64,000 bases of DNA from Thalassovita aquimarina (GTDB lineage Bacteria > Pseudomonadota > Alphaproteobacteria > Rhodobacterales > Rhodobacteraceae), in the NCBI RefSeq assembly GCF_018219815.1, contig NZ_JADMKU010000022.1, positions 1 to 64,000 of the forward strand. The letters are read 5' to 3'. A program made the translations under genes and the position numbers. Below are positions 45,367-55,037 of the stretch, in pieces (within the stretch, counting starts at the first letter, position 1; each line of letters opens with the position of its first letter). The notes under the pieces were generated by a model. It was not told the DNA's origin, made no database searches, and saw nothing but the letters and a program-made list of their open reading frames with translations.

Positions 45367-45852
45367 ATGGATCGCGTTGACGTCAGTCTGATTGCACTTC
45401 GTCGCATCTTGCGGGCGACGGAATTGTTTGGGCGCGAATTGGCCCAGTCCTCGGGCGTGACCGCGGTTCAGTTTCGGGTGTTGCAGATCGTTGCGGAGAA
45501 GGGGCAGACCACCGCCAAGGAAATTTCGACGCGCATGCGCGTGTCGCAGGCCACGGTGACGTCGCTGGTCGACAAGCTGGTTAAGCAGGGGCTGGTCAGC
45601 CGGGAAAAATCCTCGGTCGACCGACGGCAGACCAATATCGTGCTGACCGAAACCGGGCGCCAGACATTATCCGACGCGCCCGATCCGCTGCAGCAGCGGT
45701 TCGTTCGCAAGTTTTCCGCGATGGAGGACTGGGAGCAGGCGATGCTTGTCGCGTCTCTGGAACGGGTTGCCTCGATGCTCGATGCCGAGGATATCGATGC
45801 CTCGCCGGTGCTCGACACCGGTGACATCCACCGGGCGACGACGACGGGCTGA
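45367..45852 (+). CDS. ectR: MarR-family regulator of ectoine synthesis (EctR-like)
   Basis: A 161-residue winged-helix regulator. The HTH is around GQTTAKEISTRMRVSQATVTSLVDKL and the wing around EKSSVDRRQTNIVLTETGRQ. MarR-type EctR proteins encoded divergently from ectABC repress it in halotolerant bacteria. The start at 45367 (MDRVDVSL) is preferred because GAGGAATTTC lies directly ahead; a 17-residue longer frame is possible. It converges on an SLC13-type carrier gene with six bases between. Confidence 0.88.
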   Translation: MDRVDVSLIALRRILRATELFGRELAQSSGVTAVQFRVLQIVAEKGQTTAKEISTRMRVSQATVTSLVDKLVKQGLVSREKSSVDRRQTNIVLTETGRQTLSDAPDPLQQRFVRKFSAMEDWEQAMLVASLERVASMLDAEDIDASPVLDTGDIHRATTTG

Positions 45853-45858
45853 GGCTTC

Positions 45859-47247
45859 TCAGCCGAAGAACACCGGGGCCAGAAGGGCCCCCGCGGCGAC
45901 CGCAATCCCGATCCCGATCACGTCAAGCAGGGCGCCTGCGCGCAGCATGTCGCCGCGCGTGACCGACGGATTGCTGAACACGATCGCGTTGGGCGGGGTG
46001 GCGACCGGCAGCATGAAACCAATCGAGGCGGACAGCGCCACCGGCAGCATGAAAATCACCGGATCGACCTGCAACGTTGCGGCTGCCGCCCCGGCGATGG
46101 GCAGGAAAATGGCTGCCATCGCGGTATTGCTGGCGAGTTCGCCAATATAGACGATCAGCGCGGCGATCACAAACAGCAGCAGGATTTCGGGCAGGTGGCC
46201 AAGCGTGTCGATTTTTCCGCCGATCCATCCGGCCAGCCCGGTCTGGTCCAGTATTCCGGCCAGCGCCAGTCCGCCACCGAACAGGATCAGCACGTCCCAG
46301 CGGAGCCCGGCAGCCGTGTCCCAGTCAAGCAGCCTGCCGTTATCGCCGTCGGGGGTGATGAAAAGCGCCATCGCCGCCAGCATGGCGATGCCCGCATCCG
46401 ACAGCATCAGCGCCGGAAACAGCCAATCCAGCAGGGGGCGCGTGATCCACGCCAGCGCCGTCAGCGCCGCGATCACCGCGACGCGCCTTTCCGCCACGCT
46501 CATCGGGGCCGCCTGGTTGCCGAAGGACAGGTTCAGTTCGTCGGCGCGCAGTCCCGGGCTGAGACGCGACAGCACCAGCCACGTGATCCCCAACAGCACC
46601 AGCGCCACCGGAATCCCGATCGCCGCCCACTGCGCAAACCCGATCTCGATTCCGTAGGCGGTGCTGACATGGGCGGCGAAGATCGCGTTCGGCGGCGTTC
46701 CGATCAACGACCCCATCCCGCCGATGGTGGCGGCGAAGGCCACGCCCAGCATCAGCGCGGTGCCGAATTGGGGCCGGTCGGGTTGCGACGCGGCGATCGC
46801 GGCGGCGATCGGCGCGATCACCATGGTCGAGGCGGTGTTGCTGATCCAAAGGCTGAGAAAGGCGGTGGTCGCCATCACCGCGGCGAGGATATGCGTCGGG
46901 CGCTTGCCGGCGGCGCCGAGCAGCGTCGCGGCCAGGCGCCGGTGCAATCCGCAGCGTTCGATCGCCCGGGCCAGAAGGAAACCGCCGAGAAACAGGATGA
47001 TCAGCGGATGGCTGTAATGGCTTGCCACCTCGGCGATTCCCGAAATGCCCAGAAGCGGCGCCACGGCCAGCGGCAGCAGCGCCGTCGCCGCCAGGGGCAG
47101 GGCCTCGCTCAGCCACCACGCCGCCATGGTCAGGGCCAGCCCCGCAGCCAGCCAGGCCGCGGCGGGCATGCCGGTCGGAACTGGCATGACAACCGGCAGG
47201 ATCAGCAACAGAAGTCCAAGCGCGATGGCGGAAGATTTCAAACTCAT
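45859..47247 (-). CDS. SLC13/DASS-family anion transporter
   Basis: A 462-residue inner-membrane carrier with about 11-12 hydrophobic helices. The two SNT signatures typical of DASS proteins are in LWISNTASTMV and ELASNTAMAAI, and IGGMGSLIGTPPNAIF and MLPVATPPNAIVFSNPSV are the conserved loops. Members take up dicarboxylates, citrate or sulfate with sodium. The substrate is uncertain; the GTPPNAI type resembles dicarboxylate carriers. It is divergent from another SLC13-like gene. Confidence 0.9.
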   Translation of the reverse strand: MSLKSSAIALGLLLLILPVVMPVPTGMPAAAWLAAGLALTMAAWWLSEALPLAATALLPLAVAPLLGISGIAEVASHYSHPLIILFLGGFLLARAIERCGLHRRLAATLLGAAGKRPTHILAAVMATTAFLSLWISNTASTMVIAPIAAAIAASQPDRPQFGTALMLGVAFAATIGGMGSLIGTPPNAIFAAHVSTAYGIEIGFAQWAAIGIPVALVLLGITWLVLSRLSPGLRADELNLSFGNQAAPMSVAERRVAVIAALTALAWITRPLLDWLFPALMLSDAGIAMLAAMALFITPDGDNGRLLDWDTAAGLRWDVLILFGGGLALAGILDQTGLAGWIGGKIDTLGHLPEILLLFVIAALIVYIGELASNTAMAAIFLPIAGAAAATLQVDPVIFMLPVALSASIGFMLPVATPPNAIVFSNPSVTRGDMLRAGALLDVIGIGIAVAAGALLAPVFFG

Positions 47248-47393
47248 GACGGCACCCTAGCAGCGCCTGCGGGATTGAAAAGGTCCGCCAGGGGGCGGGG
47301 AGCCTTTCCGTGCCATGACATCGAAGAGGTCATGGACAATTCCGCGCCAATCCGCACCATGGGGGGGAAACCCGGGCAGGTGAGGCGCGCATC

Positions 47394-49139
47394 GTGACAG
47401 TTGAAATCGCTTTCGTTCTTCTGCTTTTCGTCGCCGCGGCGGTGTTGCTGGTGACCGAACTGGTGCCGCCGGAAGTCACCTCTCTGGGTCTTGTCCTGAT
47501 GCTGGCGGGCAGTGGTGTCATGACCGCCGAGGAAGCGTTCCGGGGCTTCGCCAGCGAAGCGATCGTGGTGCTTGCCTGCGTGATGATCCTGTCGCGGCGG
47601 TTGTCGGAATCGGGTGCGATGCATGGGCTATCGTCGTGGCTGGCCGGTCGCAAAGGGCGCTCACCGGCGGCGATCGTGGCACGGCTGATGGCCAGTTCGG
47701 CGGCGTTGTCGATGGTGTTCAGCAATACCAGCACCACCGCCGTGATGATGCCTATCGCCAGTGACGCGGCGGATAAGGCCAAGGTCAGCCCGGGGCGGTT
47801 CATGATGCCGATGGCCTTTGCCTCGATGATGGGGGGCTGCGCGACGCTGATCGGTACCTCGGCCAACATCGCGGCGAACGGGGTGATCACGCGGATGGGG
47901 CTGGAACCGTTCCACCTGTTCGAATTCTTCTGGGTCGGGATCGCGGTGACCGCTGCCGGTATCGTCACCGTGGTGTTGCTGGGCAATCATTTCATCCCCG
48001 AACGCGAACGCGGCAGCGACCGCGAAATACGCGAAGACCTGTTCCTGGCCGACCTGATCGTCGTGGAGGGATCCAAGGTGGCCGAAACGGCGCTTGGCGA
48101 CCTCGGGCTTCCCGATCTGGGGGCAACGCCTCTGGCCATCGACACTGAAGAGGGGCGGGTCGCACCGCATGGCCGCCGCAAGGTGCACGCAGGTGATCAT
48201 ATCCTGGTGCATGCCGCCGCTTCCGCCCTGGCGCGGCTGGCCGCGGATGACCGGTTCCATCTCGACGGGGTGGCCGAGGATGCCCCGGCCGAGATCACCG
48301 CCGAGGCGATCCTGCTGCCGGGATCGCGCTGGACCGGCCTGTCTGTGGCTGGGATGCGGCGCCGGCTGGCCCCGGATGTGTCGGTGGTCGGGGTGCGGCG
48401 CGCAGGTTACGAGCGTGTTGCCCGGGTTGGCCTGATGCGGCTGCGCGCGGGCGACATCCTGTTCCTGGCCGGCAACAGGGAAGGTATGGAACGGGTCGAT
48501 GACGACGTCGATATCTATCTGTCGGGGCGATCCGAACCGGTCGCGCCCAGCCGCAGGGAAGGCTGGTATACGCTCAGCGCGCTGTTTGCCGCGATCGCGG
48601 TGTCGTCGCTCGGGCTGCTGCCGATGGGGGTAGCGTTGCTCAGCGCGGTGATGGCTCTGGTGCTGGCCGGGCGGTTCACCCTGCGCGATGCTTTTTCCAA
48701 GGTGTCCTGGCATATCCTGATCCTGATTGGCGGCATGTCGGGGCTTGGGCTTGCCATGCTGCAGACCGGGGCTGCGGATTGGTTGGCCGAAGGCATCCTA
48801 CATTATGTCGCGCCGCTGGGGCAGACCGCGGTGCTGATCATGTTGTCGCTGCTGACGATCCTGCTGACCCAGGCCTTGTCGAATGCGGCCGCCGCGCTGA
48901 CCGTGTTGCCCGTCGCGGTCGCGATCGCCTCCGGGTTGGGTGTCGATCCGCGTCCCCTGGCGGTGATCGTCACCCTGTCGGCCTCGCTGTCCTTCATCGC
49001 GCCGCTCGAACCGGCACTTTTGCTGGTTTACGGCAAGGGCCATTACCGGTTGCGCGATTTCATCCTTGCCGGAGTGCCGTTGACGGCGGTGTCGGTGGCG
49101 ATCGTTCTGCTGCTGGTGCCGATGCTCTGGCCGCTCTGA
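47394..49139 (+). CDS. SLC13-type transporter with internal TrkA-C domains
   Basis: A 581-residue membrane protein starting at GTG. Helices in the first ~200 residues carry FSNTSTTAVMMPIA and CATLIGTSANIAANGVIT. A cytosolic insert (about 210-370) looks like two RCK/TrkA-C domains (GLPDLGATPLAIDTEEGRVA; LRAGDILFLAGNREGMERV), followed by more helices (SNAAAALTVLPVAVAIASGL). This architecture is shared with CysZ-unrelated sulfate/anion carriers of the YbiR/SAC1 kind. The substrate is not predictable; it is divergent from the smaller carrier gene. Confidence 0.88.
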   Translation: MTVEIAFVLLLFVAAAVLLVTELVPPEVTSLGLVLMLAGSGVMTAEEAFRGFASEAIVVLACVMILSRRLSESGAMHGLSSWLAGRKGRSPAAIVARLMASSAALSMVFSNTSTTAVMMPIASDAADKAKVSPGRFMMPMAFASMMGGCATLIGTSANIAANGVITRMGLEPFHLFEFFWVGIAVTAAGIVTVVLLGNHFIPERERGSDREIREDLFLADLIVVEGSKVAETALGDLGLPDLGATPLAIDTEEGRVAPHGRRKVHAGDHILVHAAASALARLAADDRFHLDGVAEDAPAEITAEAILLPGSRWTGLSVAGMRRRLAPDVSVVGVRRAGYERVARVGLMRLRAGDILFLAGNREGMERVDDDVDIYLSGRSEPVAPSRREGWYTLSALFAAIAVSSLGLLPMGVALLSAVMALVLAGRFTLRDAFSKVSWHILILIGGMSGLGLAMLQTGAADWLAEGILHYVAPLGQTAVLIMLSLLTILLTQALSNAAAALTVLPVAVAIASGLGVDPRPLAVIVTLSASLSFIAPLEPALLLVYGKGHYRLRDFILAGVPLTAVSVAIVLLLVPMLWPL

Positions 49140-49312
49140 ATGGGCGTGGTCTGCCGCTTCACCTCCGATCAAGGTCAGCTCTTGCGGGCGATGGGAGGGG
49201 GCTGAAGATCGCTGATGGACAGGGTCCGATTCTCAGCGCGCCCCAATTCAGGGCCTTTCCGTGGTATGATGACCTTGCCCATGGTCCAACGACACACGAA
49301 AGGATCGTCAAG

Positions 49313-49558
49313 ATGACAGGCAATCGGAAAACCATCCAAACTCTTGCAATCACGGTCATCACATCGGTGCTGATGGTCGGCGCTTCAATTGCCGGCACCA
49401 CAACCCCTTGCGATGAAGCAATGAACCAGATCTGGAGCATTGACGACGCCAAAAGCTTTGAGGCCATCGAAAGCGAGATTTCCGCTCTCGCAGTGAAGCC
49501 CAGTGATGCCGCACTTGAAAACTCCGTCAGCTTCCCGAACGAAGACGATGGCTGCTGA
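49313..49558 (+). CDS. Small exported protein of unknown function
   Basis: An 81-residue predicted protein with an AAAGGA ribosome site and a clear signal peptide (about 1-28, ITVITSVLMVGASIAG). The mature ~53-residue part is acidic with two cysteines (TTTPCDEAMNQIWSIDDAKS; end NEDDGC), which could form a disulfide. I recognise no family. The codon usage is less GC-rich than neighbours, and it stands alone between a transporter gene and a gene-free stretch. It may be an orphan gene. Confidence 0.55.
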   Translation: MTGNRKTIQTLAITVITSVLMVGASIAGTTTPCDEAMNQIWSIDDAKSFEAIESEISALAVKPSDAALENSVSFPNEDDGC

Positions 49559-50034
49559 AACCGTGTGAACGAATTAGGTCGATAGGGAACTGCTGCTCGG
49601 TCCGAGAGATTTTGAGCGGACAAATGGATTCGTTCTGCGGTTGGGGGGCTCAACCGGTGCCCGGTCCCGGATCGCTGCTGCGACGATCGAGGGTATTTGG
49701 CTCATGCGATGCACGGGCCGCGGATGCCGCGGCGATGGCGCAGAGCTTCGCAAGGGGTGGGAAACGGCCGGCAACCGGCCGTCGTCGAACTGAATTTGAA
49801 GGGTGTACGGCGACAATTCGCTGACAGCGATATCGCATCGTGTCGGCGATTCCCCGACGCGGTGCGCGCGTGTGAAAAAAGATTCCCTGACAGCCGGTCC
49901 AGCTCGGTTCGGGCAAGAGGAAACGTCAGCTCCTCCAGGCTCTGGCGGTCGAGCGCACCGCCCGATGGATATGACGCGGGATTGGCAACCTTTCTGGGCT
50001 TTGAAAGGTGGACGTTTGGGCCGTTGAATGGCGT
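49559..50034. other. Gene-free stretch before tRNA-Thr
   Basis: About 480 bases with no convincing gene on either strand. Small reading frames are present but have no ribosome site or recognisable product. Inverted repeat GGCCGGCAACCGGCC near 49767-49781 is a short stem. Together with the adjacent orphan gene and tRNA this could be a remnant of an old insertion next to the tRNA. Confidence 0.4.
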
Positions 50035-50035
50035 C

Positions 50036-50060
50036 AAAAAGAAGAACTTGCGCCTTCTTC
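50036..50060 (-). terminator. Rho-independent terminator after tRNA-Thr
   Basis: On the minus strand, arms GAAGAA and TTCTTC (50055-50060 and 50041-50046) around an 8-base loop are followed by TTTTT (50036-50040). It lies about 20 bases past the tRNA 3' end. Confidence 0.8.
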
Positions 50061-50081
50061 AGTATGTTGTGGAGGTGGTGA

Positions 50082-50156
<75 letters not shown>

Positions 50157-50274
50157 GCCGTTTTCCGGTCGCTGGAACATGTCCTGTCCGACCGTGGGGC
50201 GCTGATTAGCCCTAAATGATTCCGGGTGCAAGCGTTATCTGGACGGTTTTTTCGCCCTAATGTAAGACAGTGCC

Positions 50275-50445
50275 ATGGAGCAGAAGTATCACGGCAAAAA
50301 ACAACCGAAAAAGACCGACCCGCGCGAGGATCGGTTGAAGGCCGCGCTGAAGGCCAATATGGCCAAACGCAAGGCGCAGGCGCGCGCCCGGGCGGCAGGC
50401 GGGCCAGCGGACGGGCCGGACAACAACGACAAGGGGCAGGACTGA
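50275..50445 (+). CDS. Small basic protein upstream of murA
   Basis: A 56-residue, highly charged protein ([19 protein letters not shown], then Lys/Arg/Ala-rich, ending NNDKGQD). Its TGA overlaps the murA ATG (TGATG), so the two are translationally coupled. No membrane helix or domain was recognised; it looks helical and nucleic-acid- or ribosome-like in charge. The coupling to an essential gene makes it likely to be real, though a leader-peptide role is also possible. Confidence 0.68.
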   Translation: MEQKYHGKKQPKKTDPREDRLKAALKANMAKRKAQARARAAGGPADGPDNNDKGQD

Positions 50446-51713
50446 TGGATTCGATTATCGTGACGGGCAACGGCCCCCTGAAGGGGCAGATCCCGATCGC
50501 CGGGGCCAAGAACGCATGCCTGACGCTGATGCCGGCGACGCTGCTCAGCGAAGAACCGCTGACGCTGACGAATGCGCCGCGGTTGAGTGACATCAAGACG
50601 ATGACCGAACTGCTGCAATCGCTGGGCGCCGAGGTGACCAGCATGCAGGACGGCCAGGTGCAGGCGATGTCGAGCCACAACCTCAGCACCACCCGGGCCG
50701 AATACGACATCGTGCGCAAGATGCGCGCCTCCAACCTCGTGCTGGGGCCGCTTCTGGCGCGCGAACACCATGCCGAGGTGTCGCTGCCCGGCGGTTGCGC
50801 CATCGGCGCGCGGCCGATGGATCTGCACATTACGGCGCTCGAGGCGATGGGTGCGGAGATCGAGCTGAAAGACGGCTACCTGCACGCCAAGGCGCCGGGC
50901 GGGCTGAAAGGCGCGGTGCACGAGTTGCGTTTCGCCTCGGTCGGCGCGACCGAAAACGTGGTGATGGCGGCGACGCTGGCCAAGGGCACCACGGTCCTGA
51001 AAAACGCCGCGCGGGAACCGGAAATCGTCGACCTGGTGCATTGCCTGCGCAAGATGGGGGCGCAGATCGAGGGCGAAGGAACCTCGACCATCACCATTCA
51101 AGGCGTTGACCGTCTGAGCGGCGCCACCCACCCGGTGGTGACCGACCGGATCGAACTGGGCACCTACATGCTGGCCCCGGCGATCTGCGGCGGCGAAGTG
51201 GAGCTTTTGGGCGGTCGAATCGATCTGGTCGGCGCCTTCTGCGAAAAACTCGACGCGGCGGGTATTTCGGTGGAAGAAACCGACAGCGGTCTTAAGGTGG
51301 CGCGCAAGAACGGCCGGGTGCGCGCGGTAGACGTGGTGACCGAACCCTTCCCGGGCTTCCCCACCGACCTGCAGGCGCAGATGATGGCGCTGATGTGCAC
51401 CGCCGAGGGCACCTCGGTGCTGGAAGAACGCATCTTCGAGAATCGCTTCATGCATGCGCCCGAACTGATGCGCATGGGGGCCGAAATCGAGGTCCACGGC
51501 GGCACCGCGACGGTGACGGGGGTGGAAAAACTCAAGGGTGCGCCGGTGATGGCGACCGACCTGCGCGCCTCCGTTTCACTGATCCTCGCCGGGCTGGCGG
51601 CGGAAGGCGAAACCATCGTGAACCGGGTCTATCACCTGGATCGCGGCTATGAACGGGTCGAGGAAAAACTGCGCAATATCGGCGCGCGGATAGAACGGGT
51701 GAACGCGGAATGA
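50445..51713 (+). CDS. murA: UDP-N-acetylglucosamine 1-carboxyvinyltransferase
   Basis: First committed step of peptidoglycan synthesis, moving enolpyruvate from PEP to UDP-GlcNAc; the target of fosfomycin. The 422-residue protein has the catalytic cysteine in [16 protein letters not shown], the family N-terminus [19 protein letters not shown] and [17 protein letters not shown]. The Cys predicts fosfomycin sensitivity as far as the target is concerned. The start is the ATG that overlaps the upstream small gene. Confidence 0.97.
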   Translation: MDSIIVTGNGPLKGQIPIAGAKNACLTLMPATLLSEEPLTLTNAPRLSDIKTMTELLQSLGAEVTSMQDGQVQAMSSHNLSTTRAEYDIVRKMRASNLVLGPLLAREHHAEVSLPGGCAIGARPMDLHITALEAMGAEIELKDGYLHAKAPGGLKGAVHELRFASVGATENVVMAATLAKGTTVLKNAAREPEIVDLVHCLRKMGAQIEGEGTSTITIQGVDRLSGATHPVVTDRIELGTYMLAPAICGGEVELLGGRIDLVGAFCEKLDAAGISVEETDSGLKVARKNGRVRAVDVVTEPFPGFPTDLQAQMMALMCTAEGTSVLEERIFENRFMHAPELMRMGAEIEVHGGTATVTGVEKLKGAPVMATDLRASVSLILAGLAAEGETIVNRVYHLDRGYERVEEKLRNIGARIERVNAE

Positions 51714-52186
51714 GCGAAGACGCACGGTTCGAAGACGGGCGCGAGACGCCTCTGAATCTCGGCGCGCTGGAACCGGATGACCTGCGGGTGATCTCGGCGC
51801 TGGTGCAGGATGCGGTGTTCCCGGCCGGCGAAATGACATGGCGCCCGGGCGAGAGGCGCTTTGCGCTGCTGCTCAACCGGTTCCGCTGGGAAGACCGTGG
51901 CCGCGACCGCCACGGCGCCGAGCGGGTGCAATCGCTGCTGGTCTTTGAAAATGTCGCAAAGGTTGCCTCGCAAGGCATCGAGCGCGGCGACAAGGACATG
52001 GTCCTGTCGCTGTTGGCGCTCGACTGGCAGCCGGGCGAGGCGCCGGGCGGCACGGTGGAGCTGACGCTTGCCGGCGACGGCGCGATCCGGCTGCAGGTGG
52101 AGGCGCTGGAAGCGGTTCTGAAGGACGTCACCCGCCCCTATCGCGCACCCTCGGGCAAGGCACCGGGACATCCAGACGAGGCGTGA
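51710..52186 (+). CDS. DUF2948 family protein
   Basis: A 158-residue conserved alphaproteobacterial protein of unknown function. Diagnostic parts are [39 protein letters not shown] and [17 protein letters not shown]. It starts four bases inside the end of murA (ATGA), so it is coupled to it. In related genomes this family stands next to murA/hisD, as here. Soluble, probably cytoplasmic. Confidence 0.87.
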   Translation: MSEDARFEDGRETPLNLGALEPDDLRVISALVQDAVFPAGEMTWRPGERRFALLLNRFRWEDRGRDRHGAERVQSLLVFENVAKVASQGIERGDKDMVLSLLALDWQPGEAPGGTVELTLAGDGAIRLQVEALEAVLKDVTRPYRAPSGKAPGHPDEA

Positions 52187-52264
52187 CCTGATCGTGCGCG
52201 CTTTCAGCGCGCGCTTGATATCTCGCGAATTTGCCTGCGCCAAATTCGCTCGGGGATGCCTCCG

Positions 52265-52372
52265 GCGGGGATATTTGGAAAAAGGAGAAGGATTGTTGCC
52301 CTCTATGCTTCTCCTTTTTGAAAATATCCCGGGGTGAATTGGCCCTTGGGCCAAGAGGGGCAGCGCCCCTCA
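52265..52372. repeat. Dispersed palindromic intergenic repeat, copy C (paired)
   Basis: Two versions face each other: GGGATATTTGGAAAAAGGAG near 52267-52286 and, inverted, CTCCTTTTTGAAAATATCCC at 52311-52330. The second is followed by GGTGAATT, TTGGCC-like stem (TTGGCCCTTGGGCCAA) and AGGGGC-AGC-GCCCCT. The modules match copy A at 24091-24157. It fills the gap between DUF2948 and hisD. Confidence 0.75.
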
Positions 52373-52442
52373 TTTCCCGCCACAGGAATGCTTGAGGCTG
52401 GCGCGCGGGGCTTGTATGTCGGGGCAATCACCCGGAGGGACC

Positions 52443-53747
52443 ATGCCTGTATTCCTGAACGCAACCGACGCCGATTTCGAAACCGCCTTCACCGCGCTTC
52501 TGGGCGCCAAGCGCGAGGACAGCCCTGATGTGGACGATGTCGTGGCCGGCATCATCGCCGATGTGCGCGCGCGCGGCGACGCGGCGCTGATCGAGCTGAC
52601 GGCGAAGTTCGACCGGCTGGAATTGACCCCTCAGACTTTGCGCTTTTCGCAAGACGAGATCGCGGACCTCGTGGCCCAAGTGCCCGGGCCCGAACGTGAG
52701 GCGCTGGAACTGGCCGCCGCGCGCATCCGCGCCTATCACGAAAAGCAGCTGCCCGAGGATGCCTACTGGACCGACGAGGCTGGCGCCGGGCTGGGCTGGC
52801 GCTGGACGCCGGTGTCGGCGGCGGGGCTTTACGTGCCGGGCGGGCTGGCCTCTTACCCGTCCTCGGTTCTGATGAACGCGATCCCGGCCAAGGTGGCCGG
52901 GGTGGAGCGGCTTGCCATCGTGGTGCCGACCCCGGACGGGGTGGCCAATCCGCTGGTACTGCTGGCGGCACAGATCGCCGGCGTGGACGAGATTTACCGC
53001 ATCGGCGGGGCGCAGGCAGTGGCGGCGCTGGCCTATGGCACCGAAACCGTGCAGCCGGTGGACAAGATCACCGGGCCGGGCAACGCTTTCGTTGCTGCCG
53101 CCAAGCGGCGGGTGTTCGGCAAGGTGGGCATCGACATGATCGCCGGTCCGTCGGAAATCCTCGTCATCGCCGATGGCGATGCCAATCCCGACTGGGTCGC
53201 GCTGGATCTGCTGAGCCAGGCCGAACATGACGAAAGCGCGCAATCGATCCTGATCACCGACAGCGCGGATTTCGCCAAGGCGGTGATCGCGGCGGTGGAG
53301 CGCAACCTCGAAACGCTGGAACGGCGCGCCATTGCCGGGGCGAGCTGGCGCGATTTCGGCACGGTGATCGTGGTGGATGACCTCGACCGGGCCGCGGAGC
53401 TGTCGAACCGGGTGGCGCCGGAACACCTGGAGCTTTGCGTCGCCGATCCCGATGCTTTGGCCGAGAAGATCACCCATGCGGGGGCGATTTTCCTCGGCGG
53501 CTGGACCCCCGAAGCGATCGGAGATTACGTCGGCGGCCCCAATCACGTGCTGCCCACCGCGCGCTCGGCGCGGTTCTCCTCGGGTCTATCGGTGATGGAT
53601 TTCCTCAAGCGCACCACGCTGGCCAAGATGACGCCCGCGGCGCTGCGCGCCATCGGCCCGGCCGCCGAAACGCTGGCGATTTCGGAAAGCCTGCAGGCGC
53701 ATGGGCTGTCGGTGCGGGCGCGGCTCGATCAATTGAACGAGGACTGA
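52443..53747 (+). CDS. hisD: Histidinol dehydrogenase
   Basis: Zinc enzyme for the last two oxidations of histidine synthesis. The 434-residue protein has GLYVPGGLASYPSSVLMNA, the PS-type stretch IDMIAGPSEILVIAD, QAEHDESAQS (zinc region) and the catalytic APEHLEL. GGAGGGACC precedes the ATG at 52443, so the 17-residue longer frame was dropped. It is followed by the UPF0262 and phosphatase-like genes, an order shared by many Rhodobacteraceae. Confidence 0.97.
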   Translation: MPVFLNATDADFETAFTALLGAKREDSPDVDDVVAGIIADVRARGDAALIELTAKFDRLELTPQTLRFSQDEIADLVAQVPGPEREALELAAARIRAYHEKQLPEDAYWTDEAGAGLGWRWTPVSAAGLYVPGGLASYPSSVLMNAIPAKVAGVERLAIVVPTPDGVANPLVLLAAQIAGVDEIYRIGGAQAVAALAYGTETVQPVDKITGPGNAFVAAAKRRVFGKVGIDMIAGPSEILVIADGDANPDWVALDLLSQAEHDESAQSILITDSADFAKAVIAAVERNLETLERRAIAGASWRDFGTVIVVDDLDRAAELSNRVAPEHLELCVADPDALAEKITHAGAIFLGGWTPEAIGDYVGGPNHVLPTARSARFSSGLSVMDFLKRTTLAKMTPAALRAIGPAAETLAISESLQAHGLSVRARLDQLNED

Positions 53748-53930
53748 GGGGGCTCCCCCTTCAGCTTGTCCATCAGGGTGGGCGGGGGCTGCGCAACAAT
53801 CCCAAACGGCCGTGGCTTGTCCCCGCGGGGCCGGCGGTGCTCTGTGCCGCCACGTATCTTGCCTGCGTATTGCGCCGGAAGAGGTCGCAGGCTAACAGGG
53901 TTTTGTCAAAAGCACAGCGAGATTGAACCC

Positions 53931-54410
53931 ATGTCCCGTATCAGTCACATCGAACTGGATGACCGCAACCTGCCGCCGCCGACGCCCGAGATCGAGCAGG
54001 AGCGCAAGGTGGCGATGTTCGATCTGCTGGAAGACAACAGCTTCGATCTGCCCAAGCGCGACGATCGGGTGATACCCGACGGGCCCTATCGGGTCGGGCT
54101 GTCGATCAAGGAAAAACGGCTGGTGTTCGACATCGTCACCGAGGATGCGCAGAAGGCGGCGGAATTCCATCTGTCGCTGTCGCCGTTCCGTCAGGTGGTC
54201 AAGGATTACTGGGCGATCTGCGAAAGTTATTATGACGCGGTGAAAAACATGCCGCCGAGCCAGATCGAAACCATCGACATGGCCCGGCGCGGCATCCACA
54301 ACGAAGGCGCCCGCATTCTGCAGGACCGGCTGGAAGGCAAGGCCGTGGTCGACAGCGACACCGCGCGGCGCCTGTTCACGCTGATCTGCGTGCTGCATTT
54401 CGGAGGCTGA
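53931..54410 (+). CDS. UPF0262 family protein
   Basis: A 159-residue conserved alphaproteobacterial protein of unknown function. Family stretches are ISHIELDDRNLPPPTPEIEQ, PYRVGLSIKEKRLVFDIVTE and LSPFRQVVKDYWAICESYYD. The start at 53931 (MSRISHIELDD) is clear from family match; a longer frame has no support. It sits between hisD and a low-molecular-weight phosphatase-like gene, 3 bases before the latter, so co-translation is likely. Confidence 0.9.
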   Translation: MSRISHIELDDRNLPPPTPEIEQERKVAMFDLLEDNSFDLPKRDDRVIPDGPYRVGLSIKEKRLVFDIVTEDAQKAAEFHLSLSPFRQVVKDYWAICESYYDAVKNMPPSQIETIDMARRGIHNEGARILQDRLEGKAVVDSDTARRLFTLICVLHFGG

Positions 54411-54413
54411 GGC

Positions 54414-54875
54414 GTGGTCGATCCCCTGCCACAATCGGTCCTGTTCTGTTGCGACCACAACTCCGTCCGCTCGCCGATGGCGGAGGGAATCATGAAGAAA
54501 TTCTACGGCTCCGGCACCTATGTGCAGTCGGTGGGTGTCAAGGGCGACATGGAAATCGACGGTTTCGCGATTGCCGTGTGCCAGGAAATCGGGGTGGAGC
54601 TGTCGCGCCACAAGGCGCGCGGTTTCGACGAGTTGAAGGAATATGGCGAAGACCTGTCCTCCTTCGACCTGATCGTGGCGCTGACCCCGGCCAGCAAGCT
54701 CCAGGCCGAGGAACTGACCCGGATCTACCATCTTGAGGTCGACTATTGGCCGATCTTCGATCCCAGCGGCCAGGGCGAAACCCGCGAGAACAAGCTCGAA
54801 GCCTATCGCATAAGCCGCGACCAGATCGTCGAGCAGCTGATCGCCCGCTGGGGCGAGCCGCGCCAAGAGGTGTGA
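54414..54875 (+). CDS. Low-molecular-weight protein phosphatase family protein
   Basis: A 153-residue LMW-PTP-fold protein starting at GTG. The phosphate loop C-X5-R is CDHNSVRS (C13, R19), and a C-terminal acid in YWPIFDPSGQGE can act as general acid. So it can be a tyrosine phosphatase or an arsenate-reductase-like enzyme; the genomic setting (histidine operon, no ars genes) favours the former or an unknown regulatory role. Confidence 0.85.
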   Translation: MVDPLPQSVLFCCDHNSVRSPMAEGIMKKFYGSGTYVQSVGVKGDMEIDGFAIAVCQEIGVELSRHKARGFDELKEYGEDLSSFDLIVALTPASKLQAEELTRIYHLEVDYWPIFDPSGQGETRENKLEAYRISRDQIVEQLIARWGEPRQEV

Positions 54876-54923
54876 ACGCCTTCCCCTAGCCGTGACGCGG
54901 GGAAACGGTTCGCGCCGTGGAAA

Positions 54924-54944
54924 CGGATGCCCGTCCCGCATCCG
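54924..54944 (+). terminator. Possible terminator of the hisD operon
   Basis: 7-base perfect arms CGGATGC (54924-54930) and GCATCCG (54938-54944), about 50 bases past the phosphatase gene stop. A T-rich patch (CTTTTCTTTT) begins 12 bases later, which is rather far. Confidence 0.45.
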
Positions 54945-55037
54945 TACCTTTGGGCTTTTCTTTTGCGGGAAAATGTTAAAGGTATTTCCAATGTCCATCT
55001 TTTCCGGGCCGGCGGGGCGTAACCGGCAGATATTGCG

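Noticed and set aside
49612-50037. Small reading frames on both strands in the gap before tRNA-Thr
   Set aside because: No ribosome sites, no recognisable product, and the frames overlap each other on opposite strands.
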